Assembly: GCF_002499975.2 (NCBI RefSeq)
Contig: NZ_CP052766.1
Coordinates: 3,224,001-3,288,000 of the forward strand
Reading direction: 5' to 3'
DNA length: 64,000 nt
From: Alteromonas pelagimontana
GTDB taxonomy: Bacteria; Pseudomonadota; Gammaproteobacteria; Enterobacterales; Alteromonadaceae
A program made the translations under genes and the position numbers. Numbering within the stretch: the first letter of the stretch is position 1; every line of letters starts with the position of its first letter. Below the pieces are notes generated by a model. That model worked only from the letters and a program-made list of their open reading frames with translations, had not been told where the DNA came from and made no database searches. Positions 26,868-34,842 of this stretch are shown here, piece after piece.

Positions 26868-27611
26868 TTAATTTTCTCCACCTAAATTCATACTCGGATA
26901 CTTTATGGAATTTATCCACAAGCCTTCACCCCATGCAGGAAAGGTATGGTCACCTTTGTATAATTCATGATAAATCGTAAAGATTTTCACAAAACCCCTC
27001 TTAAAAAGCCAGTCTTCTATATCTTTTTCCTGGGCTCCACCTTCATAATTTTCTAAAAGGTTTACTTCACATATTAAACAGTCCAAATTACGTAGTGTCC
27101 CTTCGGCTCCTTGTAAAGCCATTAGCTCGGCACCTTGTATATCTAGACAAAGAAGATTTACCTCATCAATACCCAAAGAAGCAACAAAATAATCGATAGT
27201 AGATACAGGAACTTCTATTTTTCTTCTGGAGTCAAAAACTGGGACAATCTCACCTAATGCTTTTAAAGGTAATAAACTAGACGACTCGACGCTGCCCTTT
27301 TTCGTTTTATGGATCGAAAATTCTGTTGTTCCATTACAATTACTTATAGCGCGGTGAAAAACAGCTACAGAGTCTGAGGCATAGTATTTTTCTTCCAAAT
27401 GGTTTACCAGTTCGGGAATGGCTTCAACAAGATAAATTTTGGTGAAACCAAACTTAAGGTAGTAAGGTACTTCTTCTCCTTTGTGAGCACCAATATGTAA
27501 CACAGTCCTTAACTTATTTGATTTTCTATCATCAGCAAAAAAATTGGCTAAGTTACTCAATATCAGGTCAATAGAATGCTCATGATTATCAGGTATAGTT
27601 ATGTTCTTCAC
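26868..27611 (-). CDS. FkbM-family methyltransferase
   Basis: The 247-residue product has the FkbM O-methyltransferase signatures LHIGAHKGEEVPYYLKFG, YLVEAIPELV, and LLCLDIQGAELMALQGAEG (about 153-171). Members methylate hydroxyls of sugars, polyketides and hopanoid-type lipids. In this operon a sugar hydroxyl is the likeliest target. The start overlaps the upstream oxygenase stop by four bases. Confidence 0.85.
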   Translation of the reverse strand: MKNITIPDNHEHSIDLILSNLANFFADDRKSNKLRTVLHIGAHKGEEVPYYLKFGFTKIYLVEAIPELVNHLEEKYYASDSVAVFHRAISNCNGTTEFSIHKTKKGSVESSSLLPLKALGEIVPVFDSRRKIEVPVSTIDYFVASLGIDEVNLLCLDIQGAELMALQGAEGTLRNLDCLICEVNLLENYEGGAQEKDIEDWLFKRGFVKIFTIYHELYKGDHTFPAWGEGLWINSIKYPSMNLGGEN

Positions 27612-28372
27612 TGTTTGCCGAGCCCTTGTGGTTTGCCATACTCATCAGGATTAACATCAGAATTAATAATTATAGGCATTATAATCCAGCGCCCTTCTTT
27701 GCTTTCCCAGTCCAAACTTTGCTCTGAGTGAATGCTTTCCACACCATGTTTGATCGCTGGGGACATTACAATTAAATCTCCTTGTATGGTCAACCCGTCA
27801 AGATAAGCTTTGCCAGTCGTTTCTGAATTAATGTAAAGTCCTCCTTGTGAAAAATCTCTGCCGGGAACGCTTGCCTGAACAATCGTTTGGATTCGAGCAT
27901 AGGGCGATTCTGGATCTATGTGTTCTTCTTGTCCGCCCCCGCCCTTTGGGTAATGATGTACAACAATACGGGCGATAGGGCCATCAGAAGGAACATGGGA
28001 GAGATATGTTTCAGCACTTGAACTCTCAGCAAGCTTAGCTTTCCATTCAAATATTCGGTAAAAAGTGCTAAACAACTGACAATTCCCATTCCATCGATGA
28101 AAGTAATACGCATGCTGAATCGACTTTACATAAGCTTTAGGGTAATTATAATGTTTGCGGTGGTAATCTGGACAGTGATCAACACAAGGATTCCAGCTAG
28201 CGGGGTTTAATTTTTCGAGCTGCTCGCACTGACTTTTCACAAAATTTATCGTATCAGGGCTAAACATTTGTTTTACGATATACACATTTTCTTTTAAAGA
28301 AGAAAGAAAACCATCTTGAGACAAAACTTCTTCAAATGTATCTACATCTATAATATTTATCTTGAAAGTCAT
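27608..28372 (-). CDS. 2-oxoglutarate/Fe(II)-dependent oxygenase-like protein
   Basis: The 254 residues contain the metal-binding facial triad of this fold: HxD in QEEHIDPESPYAR (His151, Asp153), a distal His in AIKHGVESIH (His209), and a 2-oxoglutarate-binding-type Arg in GRWIIMP (Arg228). The overall outline resembles phytanoyl-CoA-type and prolyl-hydroxylase-type oxygenases. It would hydroxylate an intermediate of the glycan or acyl chain. Family assignment is from motif spacing, so moderate certainty. Confidence 0.65.
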   Translation of the reverse strand: MTFKINIIDVDTFEEVLSQDGFLSSLKENVYIVKQMFSPDTINFVKSQCEQLEKLNPASWNPCVDHCPDYHRKHYNYPKAYVKSIQHAYYFHRWNGNCQLFSTFYRIFEWKAKLAESSSAETYLSHVPSDGPIARIVVHHYPKGGGGQEEHIDPESPYARIQTIVQASVPGRDFSQGGLYINSETTGKAYLDGLTIQGDLIVMSPAIKHGVESIHSEQSLDWESKEGRWIIMPIIINSDVNPDEYGKPQGLGKQ

Positions 28373-29088
28373 CTATAAGTACTCTGACAAAAATCTTTGT
28401 GATTCTTTAGCATTTTTTTTGTCTCTTTCCCGCAGTTAAAAAGAACGTCTAATACTGAAACATGTGGCTCGAAATCACCCCACAACTGCTTGTATTGGGG
28501 ATACGGTCCATACTTAAACCAAGTTACAGTTACGCAGCTTTGAGAAAAAAGCTCTGTATCGAGATAACACTGAGCGGCAGGACCGCTATAATATTTATTA
28601 GCACAAGATTGCTTACACAGCGAAACAAGCCTTTCCGTTTTACCTTCTGTTAAATGATAATCCATAGAGGTAGAGATTTTTGTATCTATAGACAAATATC
28701 TACATATCAATTTGATAAGTCTTCTATTGACTTCGCTAATCGTGTTGAAACTTTCTTTTTCATAAACTGGTGATACTAAGTCGAAGATTTCAGAAAAAAA
28801 AGGGCTTCGCCTATAGTTCTGCGCTATGGTCTGTAGATGAGTAGCTTTCCACTCATCTCCATCAAGTAAAGTTTCTTTAATTAATTGATGATATTTACCT
28901 TTAACCTGCACAGGAACTGTTAGCCAATGCACTCCATGTGGCGTCTTAATTTTATTCCTGTTCCTCCAATCTCGCCGTGTATACTGCATATCATCGTACA
29001 GTATGAACTCATCTACTGACGCTATAAGGTCAAAATATCCAATCCAGGGTATATAATTAGATTGACTGATAGCTACTCTTTTATCCAT
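28369..29088 (-). CDS. WbqC-like family protein
   Basis: The product matches the WbqC-like family found in O-antigen and glycopeptide clusters: AISQSNYIPWIGYFDLIASV near the start, FILYDDMQYTRRDWRNRNKI, then HWLTVPVQ and a C-terminal LDVLFNCG. I use ATG 29088 (239 residues) because AGGA lies about 11 bases ahead and it follows the wecF stop; a start at 29112 would overlap wecF by 13 bases. The biochemical role of the family is not established to my knowledge. Confidence 0.8.
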   Translation of the reverse strand: MDKRVAISQSNYIPWIGYFDLIASVDEFILYDDMQYTRRDWRNRNKIKTPHGVHWLTVPVQVKGKYHQLIKETLLDGDEWKATHLQTIAQNYRRSPFFSEIFDLVSPVYEKESFNTISEVNRRLIKLICRYLSIDTKISTSMDYHLTEGKTERLVSLCKQSCANKYYSGPAAQCYLDTELFSQSCVTVTWFKYGPYPQYKQLWGDFEPHVSVLDVLFNCGKETKKMLKNHKDFCQSTYR

Positions 29089-29099
29089 ATCGCTTAATC

Positions 29100-30095
29100 C
29101 TATTCGACCCATTTTCGCAGAGAGTAAACTAGTGAATCTTCCGTGAAGTTATCCAATATTATTTTCTGGTTCTTCAATGCTGCATCCTTATCAATGGGGG
29201 ATAACTCAATATTGTAGCTAGAGAAAAACGTAACTCCCAAGCTAGTAAAGTATTTGCACAGGTTAGATTTATCATTAATAAATACCTTCTTTCCCATTCC
29301 CAGCAGGTTTATCATATTACTAAATCCCTGCTGCCGGCAGCTATGAAAAATAGCAAAATCCACGTTTCTGAGGATCTCCAGGTAACTTTTTAAGCTAAGA
29401 TATTGAAGAATTGGGATAAAACGATTGCCGAAAAATTGCTTTCCTTGGGAAACTACGGTTTGGGCGTTATTCTCGTCGCAGTAAGACAAAGGACAAAGGA
29501 TTTTAGTGTTACCCGCAATAATAGGGTGTAATTGTTGAAATACATCTACATGATTGTTAGTAGGATCAGCTGAGTTACCTACTTGAATCGTGAGGGCGTG
29601 GGGTGACTCGGGCGGTATATCACGATCATAGAAGACATTACTAAGGTAACATACGCTATTAATGTGTCTTCCAGAAGCACTATAGTGCTCTCTAACATAC
29701 TGGATATCACCGCGATTACCACTTACTAAATATGCCACATTTCTAATAATTATTTTTCTATTTTCAGATTTAGTTTCTGGAAAATAAAAATCACCTCCCC
29801 ACATTATCCAGTAGCTTTTTTTTAACAGGTTTGGCTCTTCAATTAGTATATCGTCTATTTTATCGCGCCAGAGACCATGAAGCACTATTTTATTACTTCT
29901 TACCATAGCTTTTTTTAAGATATTAAAATCGCTTTCGGTATGGTAAAATGTAACGTCATCTTCCTTTGATAATCCAAACTTGTATTTTTCACTGGTAATA
30001 AATGCAAAATGATGTTTTTCCTTGCAAAAATATTTGCTTATCAGTTTTATAAATGGAGGAGTAAATTTATCTAATATCATTATATGCAAAGTCAT
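29100..30095 (-). CDS. wecF: dTDP-N-acetylfucosamine:lipid II N-acetylfucosaminyltransferase-like, WecF
   Basis: WecF adds Fuc4NAc from dTDP-Fuc4NAc to a lipid-linked acceptor in enterobacterial common antigen synthesis. From ATG 30095, two bases after the upstream stop and behind a GGGG purine run, the protein has 331 residues. It shows the family blocks IMWGGDFYF (97-105), SGNRGDIQYV (125-134), QVGNSADPTNNHVDV (171-185), ILCPLSYCDEN, and the RQQGF segment near the end. An in-frame ATG at 30116 is possible. With WecE in the same operon, Fuc4NAc transfer is a coherent prediction; the acceptor here may differ from ECA lipid II. Confidence 0.82.
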   Translation of the reverse strand: MTLHIMILDKFTPPFIKLISKYFCKEKHHFAFITSEKYKFGLSKEDDVTFYHTESDFNILKKAMVRSNKIVLHGLWRDKIDDILIEEPNLLKKSYWIMWGGDFYFPETKSENRKIIIRNVAYLVSGNRGDIQYVREHYSASGRHINSVCYLSNVFYDRDIPPESPHALTIQVGNSADPTNNHVDVFQQLHPIIAGNTKILCPLSYCDENNAQTVVSQGKQFFGNRFIPILQYLSLKSYLEILRNVDFAIFHSCRQQGFSNMINLLGMGKKVFINDKSNLCKYFTSLGVTFFSSYNIELSPIDKDAALKNQKIILDNFTEDSLVYSLRKWVE

Positions 30096-30097
30096 GA

Positions 30098-30916
30098 CTA
30101 GACCCCAAAAAAACACAGTATGGATGGAATAAACATTCCATTTTGGAAAGATGCAATTAAACTAAATACAGGGCTATTCCGAATAAGGGATGTAAATAGA
30201 TCGTCAAGCGTTCGTTTTTGGCATGAATGCGTGGTTATTTTGGCGTAGGAAAAAGGGAGATCCTTCGCGGCCAGCTGGTTAAAAGGGCGTACATCCAAAT
30301 TTGGAAAGTTCTTGTATCGCTCGAAGTACTCTAAACGCTGGAATCGTACAAGAATGTTTTGTTCAGCAGCTGGTTCAAACCCGATTGTCTTCAGACCCAC
30401 AACTGGTGCAGCTAAGACTTCAAAACAGGCTGAGTTTGAGACCCGGTGAAATTTTTGAATCGCGGAGTAGTCGTCCCGATTATGTTCAAAAATCTGGGAG
30501 CGGGAGACAACGTCAAAAGATTCATCAGCTAACGGCAGATTTCGCAAATCTACCTGATGTTCTATCGTTCTTTGCAATAGGTTCGCGGTTTCATAAACGT
30601 TAAATGAAAGCTTAAACGTTTTTTGCAAATTGGGTTTTTGCGCGAAGTGCAACAAAGGTTTAACTTTACTGTTTACCTGAGCAAGTGCTTTTAGATGTGC
30701 TGCAGGCTGTGAACGATAGCGCTCCGAGAATAGGCACTGGAAATACTTGGGACGCAGCCAATGGCGGAAGATCTCAAAGATTCCTTGGTAGCCACGCGGC
30801 GGAATAGTATAAAGCATTGTAATTACCATCTGTAGTTTCGATCCTGACGGGGCGCTGATGCTACTATAATAGTCTATCGGGTAGCTATCTATAGGCAATG
30901 TAGAGCCATAGTGCAT
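30098..30916 (-). pseudogene. Degraded SAM-dependent methyltransferase
   Basis: The 272-codon frame keeps fragments of a methyltransferase-domain family: LLHFAQKPNLQKTFKLSF, DLRNLPLADESFDVVSRS followed by a degraded LEH-type motif reading IFEHNRDD, and LEYFERYKNF. The glycine-rich post-motif normally reading LKPGG is replaced by SNSACFEVLAAPVVGLKT and the SAM-binding glycine loop is not recognisable. A good AAGGAG precedes a different ATG, eight bases upstream and out of frame (product of only 11 residues). This suggests a frameshift near the start. I read it as a decaying gene at the head of the minus operon, but a diverged active protein cannot be excluded. Confidence 0.55.
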
Positions 30917-31026
30917 ATCGGCATCGCCAGATAACTCCTTACTGCTAAGGTATCGACTGGGTATTAAACAATATAATTAGGTCCCAGCGAATGTACGTTA
31001 CCGTCACGTTCAAGTAGGATTTTCCA

Positions 31027-31054
31027 TTGTCTTGCCTTTGATGATTGCTATACT
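31027..31054 (+). promoter_or_regulatory. Candidate sigma70-type promoter of the flagellin-like gene
   Basis: TTGTCT and TATACT are separated by 16 bases, with the -10 matching five of six consensus positions. The transcript would start near 31061, about 35 bases before the ATG. No convincing sigma28 site is seen; a poor GG-N10-GT stretch at 31017-31030 is the only sigma54-like alternative. The gap 30917-31026 holds nothing else recognisable. Confidence 0.45.
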
Positions 31055-31095
31055 AAGTGAAGGTGTGTTTGTCAAACAGTGAAAGGGGTTGTTCA

Positions 31096-31896
31096 ATGAT
31101 CAATTTCGTCCCGAGCCCGAATGCCGGGTTGTTACAACAGGTCCAGGAAAAACAAACCAACCTGATGGAAAAGCTGGCCTCTGGCAAGCGCGTTAACAAT
31201 GCGTCAGATGATGCGGCTGCGCAACAAATTATTGATCGGCTGACATCTCAGGTGGATGGCAATCGTCAGGCGGTAAATAATGCTTATGATGGTATTTCCC
31301 TGGCGCAAGTTGCAGAAGGTGGTTTGGCGGGAATTGGTGAAGATGTTAGCCGTATTCGCGAGCTTAGCATTCAAGCTGGCAGCGGAATTTTGAACGACAG
31401 TGACCGCAGGGCTATCCAGTCAGAGATAGCTGGGCTGCAGGAAAATATTTCCCTCACGGTGGAACAGACCAATTTTGCCGGTAAGCCTTTATTAAGTGAA
31501 GACGGCGCTATCGATTTTCAGGTAAGTGCGAATAGTGGCCAAAGCGTCAGTGTAGATACGCAGAATGTGGGAAGTCGCTTAAGCGATATCCTCAACATTG
31601 ATGTTTCTACAACGGAAGGGGCCAATGCAGCTATTGAGGCTTCGGACGCTGCTCTTGAATTCGTAGGTTCCGCTCAGTCTGATTTGGGCGCAACGCAGAA
31701 CCAGTTTGCAAGTGCGGCAAGAAACTTAACGCAAGCAGATGTAAATACAGCTGCCGCGAGAAGCCGTATTCAGGATACCGATTATGCTCAAACGGTATCG
31801 CAAAGCGTTTCTAATGATATACTGGACCAAGCTGCGATGACCGTACAATCTCAAGCTAATCAGCAACAGGGTCAGGTGCTCGCCTTGCTGAGTTAG
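31096..31896 (+). CDS. Small flagellin-like protein without hypervariable domain
   Basis: The 266-residue protein has the flagellin D0/D1 helices at both ends: SGKRVNNASDDAAAQQIIDR (about 33-52), YDGISLAQVAEGGLAGI, and C-terminal SRIQDTDYAQTVSQSVSND and a final QANQQQGQVLALLS. It lacks a central variable region. The N-terminus INFVPSPNAGLLQQVQEKQT departs from the canonical flagellin start. The ATG at 31096 follows GAAAGGGG; a GTG at 31057 is in frame but lies inside the promoter region. It has its own promoter and terminator and lies just before flrA. It may be a minor filament component; it is not obviously the main flagellin. Confidence 0.8.
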   Translation: MINFVPSPNAGLLQQVQEKQTNLMEKLASGKRVNNASDDAAAQQIIDRLTSQVDGNRQAVNNAYDGISLAQVAEGGLAGIGEDVSRIRELSIQAGSGILNDSDRRAIQSEIAGLQENISLTVEQTNFAGKPLLSEDGAIDFQVSANSGQSVSVDTQNVGSRLSDILNIDVSTTEGANAAIEASDAALEFVGSAQSDLGATQNQFASAARNLTQADVNTAAARSRIQDTDYAQTVSQSVSNDILDQAAMTVQSQANQQQGQVLALLS

Positions 31897-31918
31897 TATA
31901 AATAAGAAGTTTTTTGAG

Positions 31919-31943
31919 AAAAGCAGGGTAACCTGCTTTTTTT
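31919..31943 (+). terminator. Rho-independent terminator after flagellin-like gene
   Basis: AAAAGCAGG and CCTGCTTTT form a perfect nine-base stem around a GTAA loop, running into a T tract. It lies 23 bases after the stop and isolates the gene from flrA. Confidence 0.85.
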
Positions 31944-31977
31944 ATAACCAGTTATACCCAGTTATATCAGGAAGCTG

Positions 31978-32005
31978 TTGCGCTTGGATCTTTTACCGCT
32001 ACAAT
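31978..32005 (+). promoter_or_regulatory. Candidate sigma70 promoter of flrA
   Basis: TTGCGC and TACAAT are separated by 16 bases and lie 51 bases before the flrA ATG. A sigma70-type start fits flrA as class I master regulator. Just upstream, at about 31948-31965, CCAGTTATA occurs twice in tandem. Confidence 0.5.
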
Positions 32006-32055
32006 CATGCAGATGCGCTAAACTGTAAAAATAAGAACGCGTTTTTGGGGAATTG

Positions 32056-33531
32056 ATGAAGGATATCCTGCTCGTTAGCGATAACGGCGACCTTATTCAC
32101 AAGTTAGAGACCATTATCACGTTTTTGGGTGAGCCTTGTAATAGCAAGTCGTTCGCGGACTGTGCTAGCTATTTGAAATCCCATTCGGTGGATGCTGTAC
32201 TCATCGACTATTCGATTGCTGATCAAGCTAAATCTTTGGTTACTCTTTTTCCTCATACTCCTTTTGTTGCCATCCAGGAAAAGGAAAGTGACGCTTCGCC
32301 AGATTGTAATCTGGTGAATGTGGTTACGCTGCCTCTCACATATCCAATACTTACTCAGTCTATTCATCGGTGCCAGGAATATAGTCGGCGCAAGCCTGGA
32401 GCGGGCAAATCCAGCGGTTTAAAAACGCGGCTGTTCCGAAGCTTGGTAGGGCGCAGTGACGAAATTCAAAATGTAAGGCGTATGGTAGAGCAGGTCGCTC
32501 CTACCGATGCCACCGTATTGATTTTGGGCGAATCGGGCACTGGTAAAGAAGTTGTCGCCCGTAACGTGCATTTTTTATCTGCACGAAAAGATGGCCCGTT
32601 TATTCCGGTAAATTGCGGAGCAATACCGGGTGAGTTGCTGGAAAGCGAGTTGTTCGGACATGAAAAGGGCGCCTTTACCGGAGCAATTAGTGCACGCAAA
32701 GGGCGGTTCGAGCTGGCAGAAAACGGCACGTTGTTTCTTGATGAAATTGGCGATATGCCGTTACAGATGCAGGTTAAGTTGCTGCGGGTTCTGCAGGAGC
32801 GAACTTTTGAGCGAGTAGGGGGCAGTAGCCCGTTGCGTTGTAACGTTCGTATTATTGCAGCCACGCATCGTGATTTGGAAACTATGATCCGCGAAGATAA
32901 ATTTCGTGAAGATTTATATTACCGCCTAAACGTATTCCCTATCGATAGCCCGGCGTTACGAGATCGCAAAGAAGATATCCCGCTGTTGTTACAGGAACTT
33001 ATCAGTCGCATTCAGGGGGACGGTGTAGACGTTGTCCGATTTACCGAAATGGCCATTGCATCATTAATGGAGCATAGTTGGGATGGCAATGTAAGGGAAC
33101 TCGCCAATCTTGTAGAGCGCCTGAGTATTCTCTATCCGGGCCAAGTTGTTGATATACAAGATTTACCACCCAAATATCAGTATGGTGATGTAGAGGCCTA
33201 CCAACCCGATTATCCTGAGGAGCTTCTTGAGCGTGATGCTTTTAACGCGTTGTTCGCAGAGGCTGCTGCTCAGGAAGACACTTCCTCCAGCGATAGCACT
33301 GAAGCCGGGGCCGCTGACGATCAAAATAATTCTCAGTTGCCTGCAGAAGGTGTAAATCTTAAAGAGTATTTATCTGATCTTGAAATCAATTTAATTATCC
33401 AGGCATTGGAACAGCAAGATTGGGTGGTGGCACGGGCTGCAGACAAGCTGGGGATGCGCAGAACCACCTTAGTTGAAAAAATGCGTAAATATGATATTCA
33501 ACGTGAAGAACAGATCTCGTCAGATAATTGA
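32056..33531 (+). CDS. flrA: Polar flagellar master regulator FlrA (FleQ family)
   Basis: FlrA is the sigma54-dependent activator at the top of the polar flagellar hierarchy, turning on flrBC and other class II genes. I use ATG 32056 (491 residues); a TTG three bases earlier is also in frame. The N-terminal FleQ receiver-like domain (1-110) is followed by the AAA+ domain with GESGTGKE at 158-165 and the sigma54-contact loop GAFTGA at 205-210, then a Fis-type helix-turn-helix ending [18 protein letters not shown]. FleQ homologues bind cyclic-di-GMP and the FlhG ATPase; that is family knowledge. Confidence 0.95.
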   Translation: MKDILLVSDNGDLIHKLETIITFLGEPCNSKSFADCASYLKSHSVDAVLIDYSIADQAKSLVTLFPHTPFVAIQEKESDASPDCNLVNVVTLPLTYPILTQSIHRCQEYSRRKPGAGKSSGLKTRLFRSLVGRSDEIQNVRRMVEQVAPTDATVLILGESGTGKEVVARNVHFLSARKDGPFIPVNCGAIPGELLESELFGHEKGAFTGAISARKGRFELAENGTLFLDEIGDMPLQMQVKLLRVLQERTFERVGGSSPLRCNVRIIAATHRDLETMIREDKFREDLYYRLNVFPIDSPALRDRKEDIPLLLQELISRIQGDGVDVVRFTEMAIASLMEHSWDGNVRELANLVERLSILYPGQVVDIQDLPPKYQYGDVEAYQPDYPEELLERDAFNALFAEAAAQEDTSSSDSTEAGAADDQNNSQLPAEGVNLKEYLSDLEINLIIQALEQQDWVVARAADKLGMRRTTLVEKMRKYDIQREEQISSDN

Positions 33532-33586
33532 CGAGCGAATCTGTCTATTATCATTCCATAAGCTATTGAAATATAGTTAATAAATA

Positions 33587-33605
33587 TTGGCATAACATCT
33601 GCTTG
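33587..33605 (+). promoter_or_regulatory. Sigma54 promoter of flrBC
   Basis: TTGGCATAACATCTGCTT has the GG (33589-33590) and GC (33601-33602) exactly ten bases apart, with TTGGCA matching the -24 consensus closely. It lies 47 bases before the flrB ATG, as expected if FlrA with sigma54 drives flrBC. Confidence 0.8.
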
Positions 33606-33651
33606 TTAAATAGGCAAAACGCACATGCGTCTGCTTTTTGACGAGGGTGAT

Positions 33652-34842
33652 ATGGCATACGATAGCAGTCAATACAGTGGTGACTACACCAGCGATTTCC
33701 TCAATGGTCACGAGGGTCACTACCGTTCTTCCGATGATACAAATTCGTCGCAGCGTAATGCTTTGCGTAAGCCTAAAGGTGCGCCCACAAATGCTGAAAA
33801 TGACGAAGTTCATGCCTTGCGAAAACAGGCAAACCGTCTTTCTCATCTGCTTCAGGTAATGCCTGCGGGGGTTATCGTCTTAGATGGTTCTGGCATTGTC
33901 AGACAAGCCAACAGTCAGGCGATTGATTTGCTTGGAGAACCTCTGGAAGGTGAGCTCTGGCGCACCATTATCCAACGCTCATTTAAGCCCCGTGCCGATG
34001 ATGGTCATGAGGTTTCACTTATTGATGGTCGCCGTGTAAAGCTGTCTATTACGCCGTTGGAAAACGAACCAGGTCAGCTGATTGTATTAACTGATTTAAC
34101 AGAAACTCGTCAACTGCAGGCGCGCGTAAGCCACATGCAGCGTTTATCTGCGTTGGGAAAAATGGTGGCGTCGCTGGCACATCAAATTCGCACGCCGTTG
34201 TCAGCTGCGATGCTATACGCAGCAAATATGAAAAGAAAAGGGTTAGGCGAAGAAGCCACTATTAATTTTGCTGACAAACTGACTGCCCGTTTAAAAGATC
34301 TCGAAAGTCAGGTAAACGACATGCTGCTGTTTGCCAAATCAGGTGAAGACCAGGTGGTAGGTCTGCTTACGCTTAGCGATGTGCACCAGGCAGTAGCCAC
34401 AACCTCGACCGTCTTTATTCAGCAGGCTAGTCAACATGTCATTTTTAATGGCTTTCAGCAGGAAGCCTGCTTCACCGGCAATATTACTGCATTGCAGGGC
34501 GCCTTACTTAACCTTCTGCATAACGCCAGTCAGGTAAGCCCGAAAGGTAGCACAATTAAAGTTAACGCAGTGGTGGGCAAAAATACGTTAGAAATTTCAG
34601 TCTGCGACGCTGGTCCTGGTGTACCTGAAGCGCTGCAACAAAAGATTTTTGAGCCCTTTTTCACTACCAAAACCCACGGCACAGGCTTGGGATTAGCGGT
34701 GGTGAAGTCGGTAGTGTCTGCGCATAAGGGGCAGCTAAGCGTAACAAATCTTGCTGACTGTGGTGCCTCTTTTGTCGTTTCTTTACCTTTGAGTGCGCCG
34801 CTTTCGAATAGCTCGTCTCAGTATGCAGGAGAATGTTCATGA
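33652..34842 (+). CDS. flrB: Flagellar sensor histidine kinase FlrB
   Basis: FlrB phosphorylates FlrC in the cytoplasm once early flagellar parts are built. I use ATG 33652, preceded by GAGGG; an upstream ATG at 33625 has no ribosome binding site. The 396 residues contain a PAS-like domain (about 62-150, LLQVMPAGVIVLDGSGIV), the HisKA dimerisation helix with the phospho-His177 in SLAHQIRTPLS, and the ATPase boxes LLNLLHNASQ (N box) and DAGPGVPE with THGTGLGLAV (G boxes). No membrane segment is present. Confidence 0.93.
   Translation: MAYDSSQYSGDYTSDFLNGHEGHYRSSDDTNSSQRNALRKPKGAPTNAENDEVHALRKQANRLSHLLQVMPAGVIVLDGSGIVRQANSQAIDLLGEPLEGELWRTIIQRSFKPRADDGHEVSLIDGRRVKLSITPLENEPGQLIVLTDLTETRQLQARVSHMQRLSALGKMVASLAHQIRTPLSAAMLYAANMKRKGLGEEATINFADKLTARLKDLESQVNDMLLFAKSGEDQVVGLLTLSDVHQAVATTSTVFIQQASQHVIFNGFQQEACFTGNITALQGALLNLLHNASQVSPKGSTIKVNAVVGKNTLEISVCDAGPGVPEALQQKIFEPFFTTKTHGTGLGLAVVKSVVSAHKGQLSVTNLADCGASFVVSLPLSAPLSNSSSQYAGECS

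Noticed and set aside
30301..30603. 100-codon plus-strand frame opposite the decayed methyltransferase
   Set aside because: The minus frame retains recognisable methyltransferase fragments; the plus frame has none.
31017..31030. Sigma54 promoter for the flagellin-like gene
   Set aside because: GG-N10-GT with a poor -24 element; the TTGTCT/TATACT pair is a better candidate.
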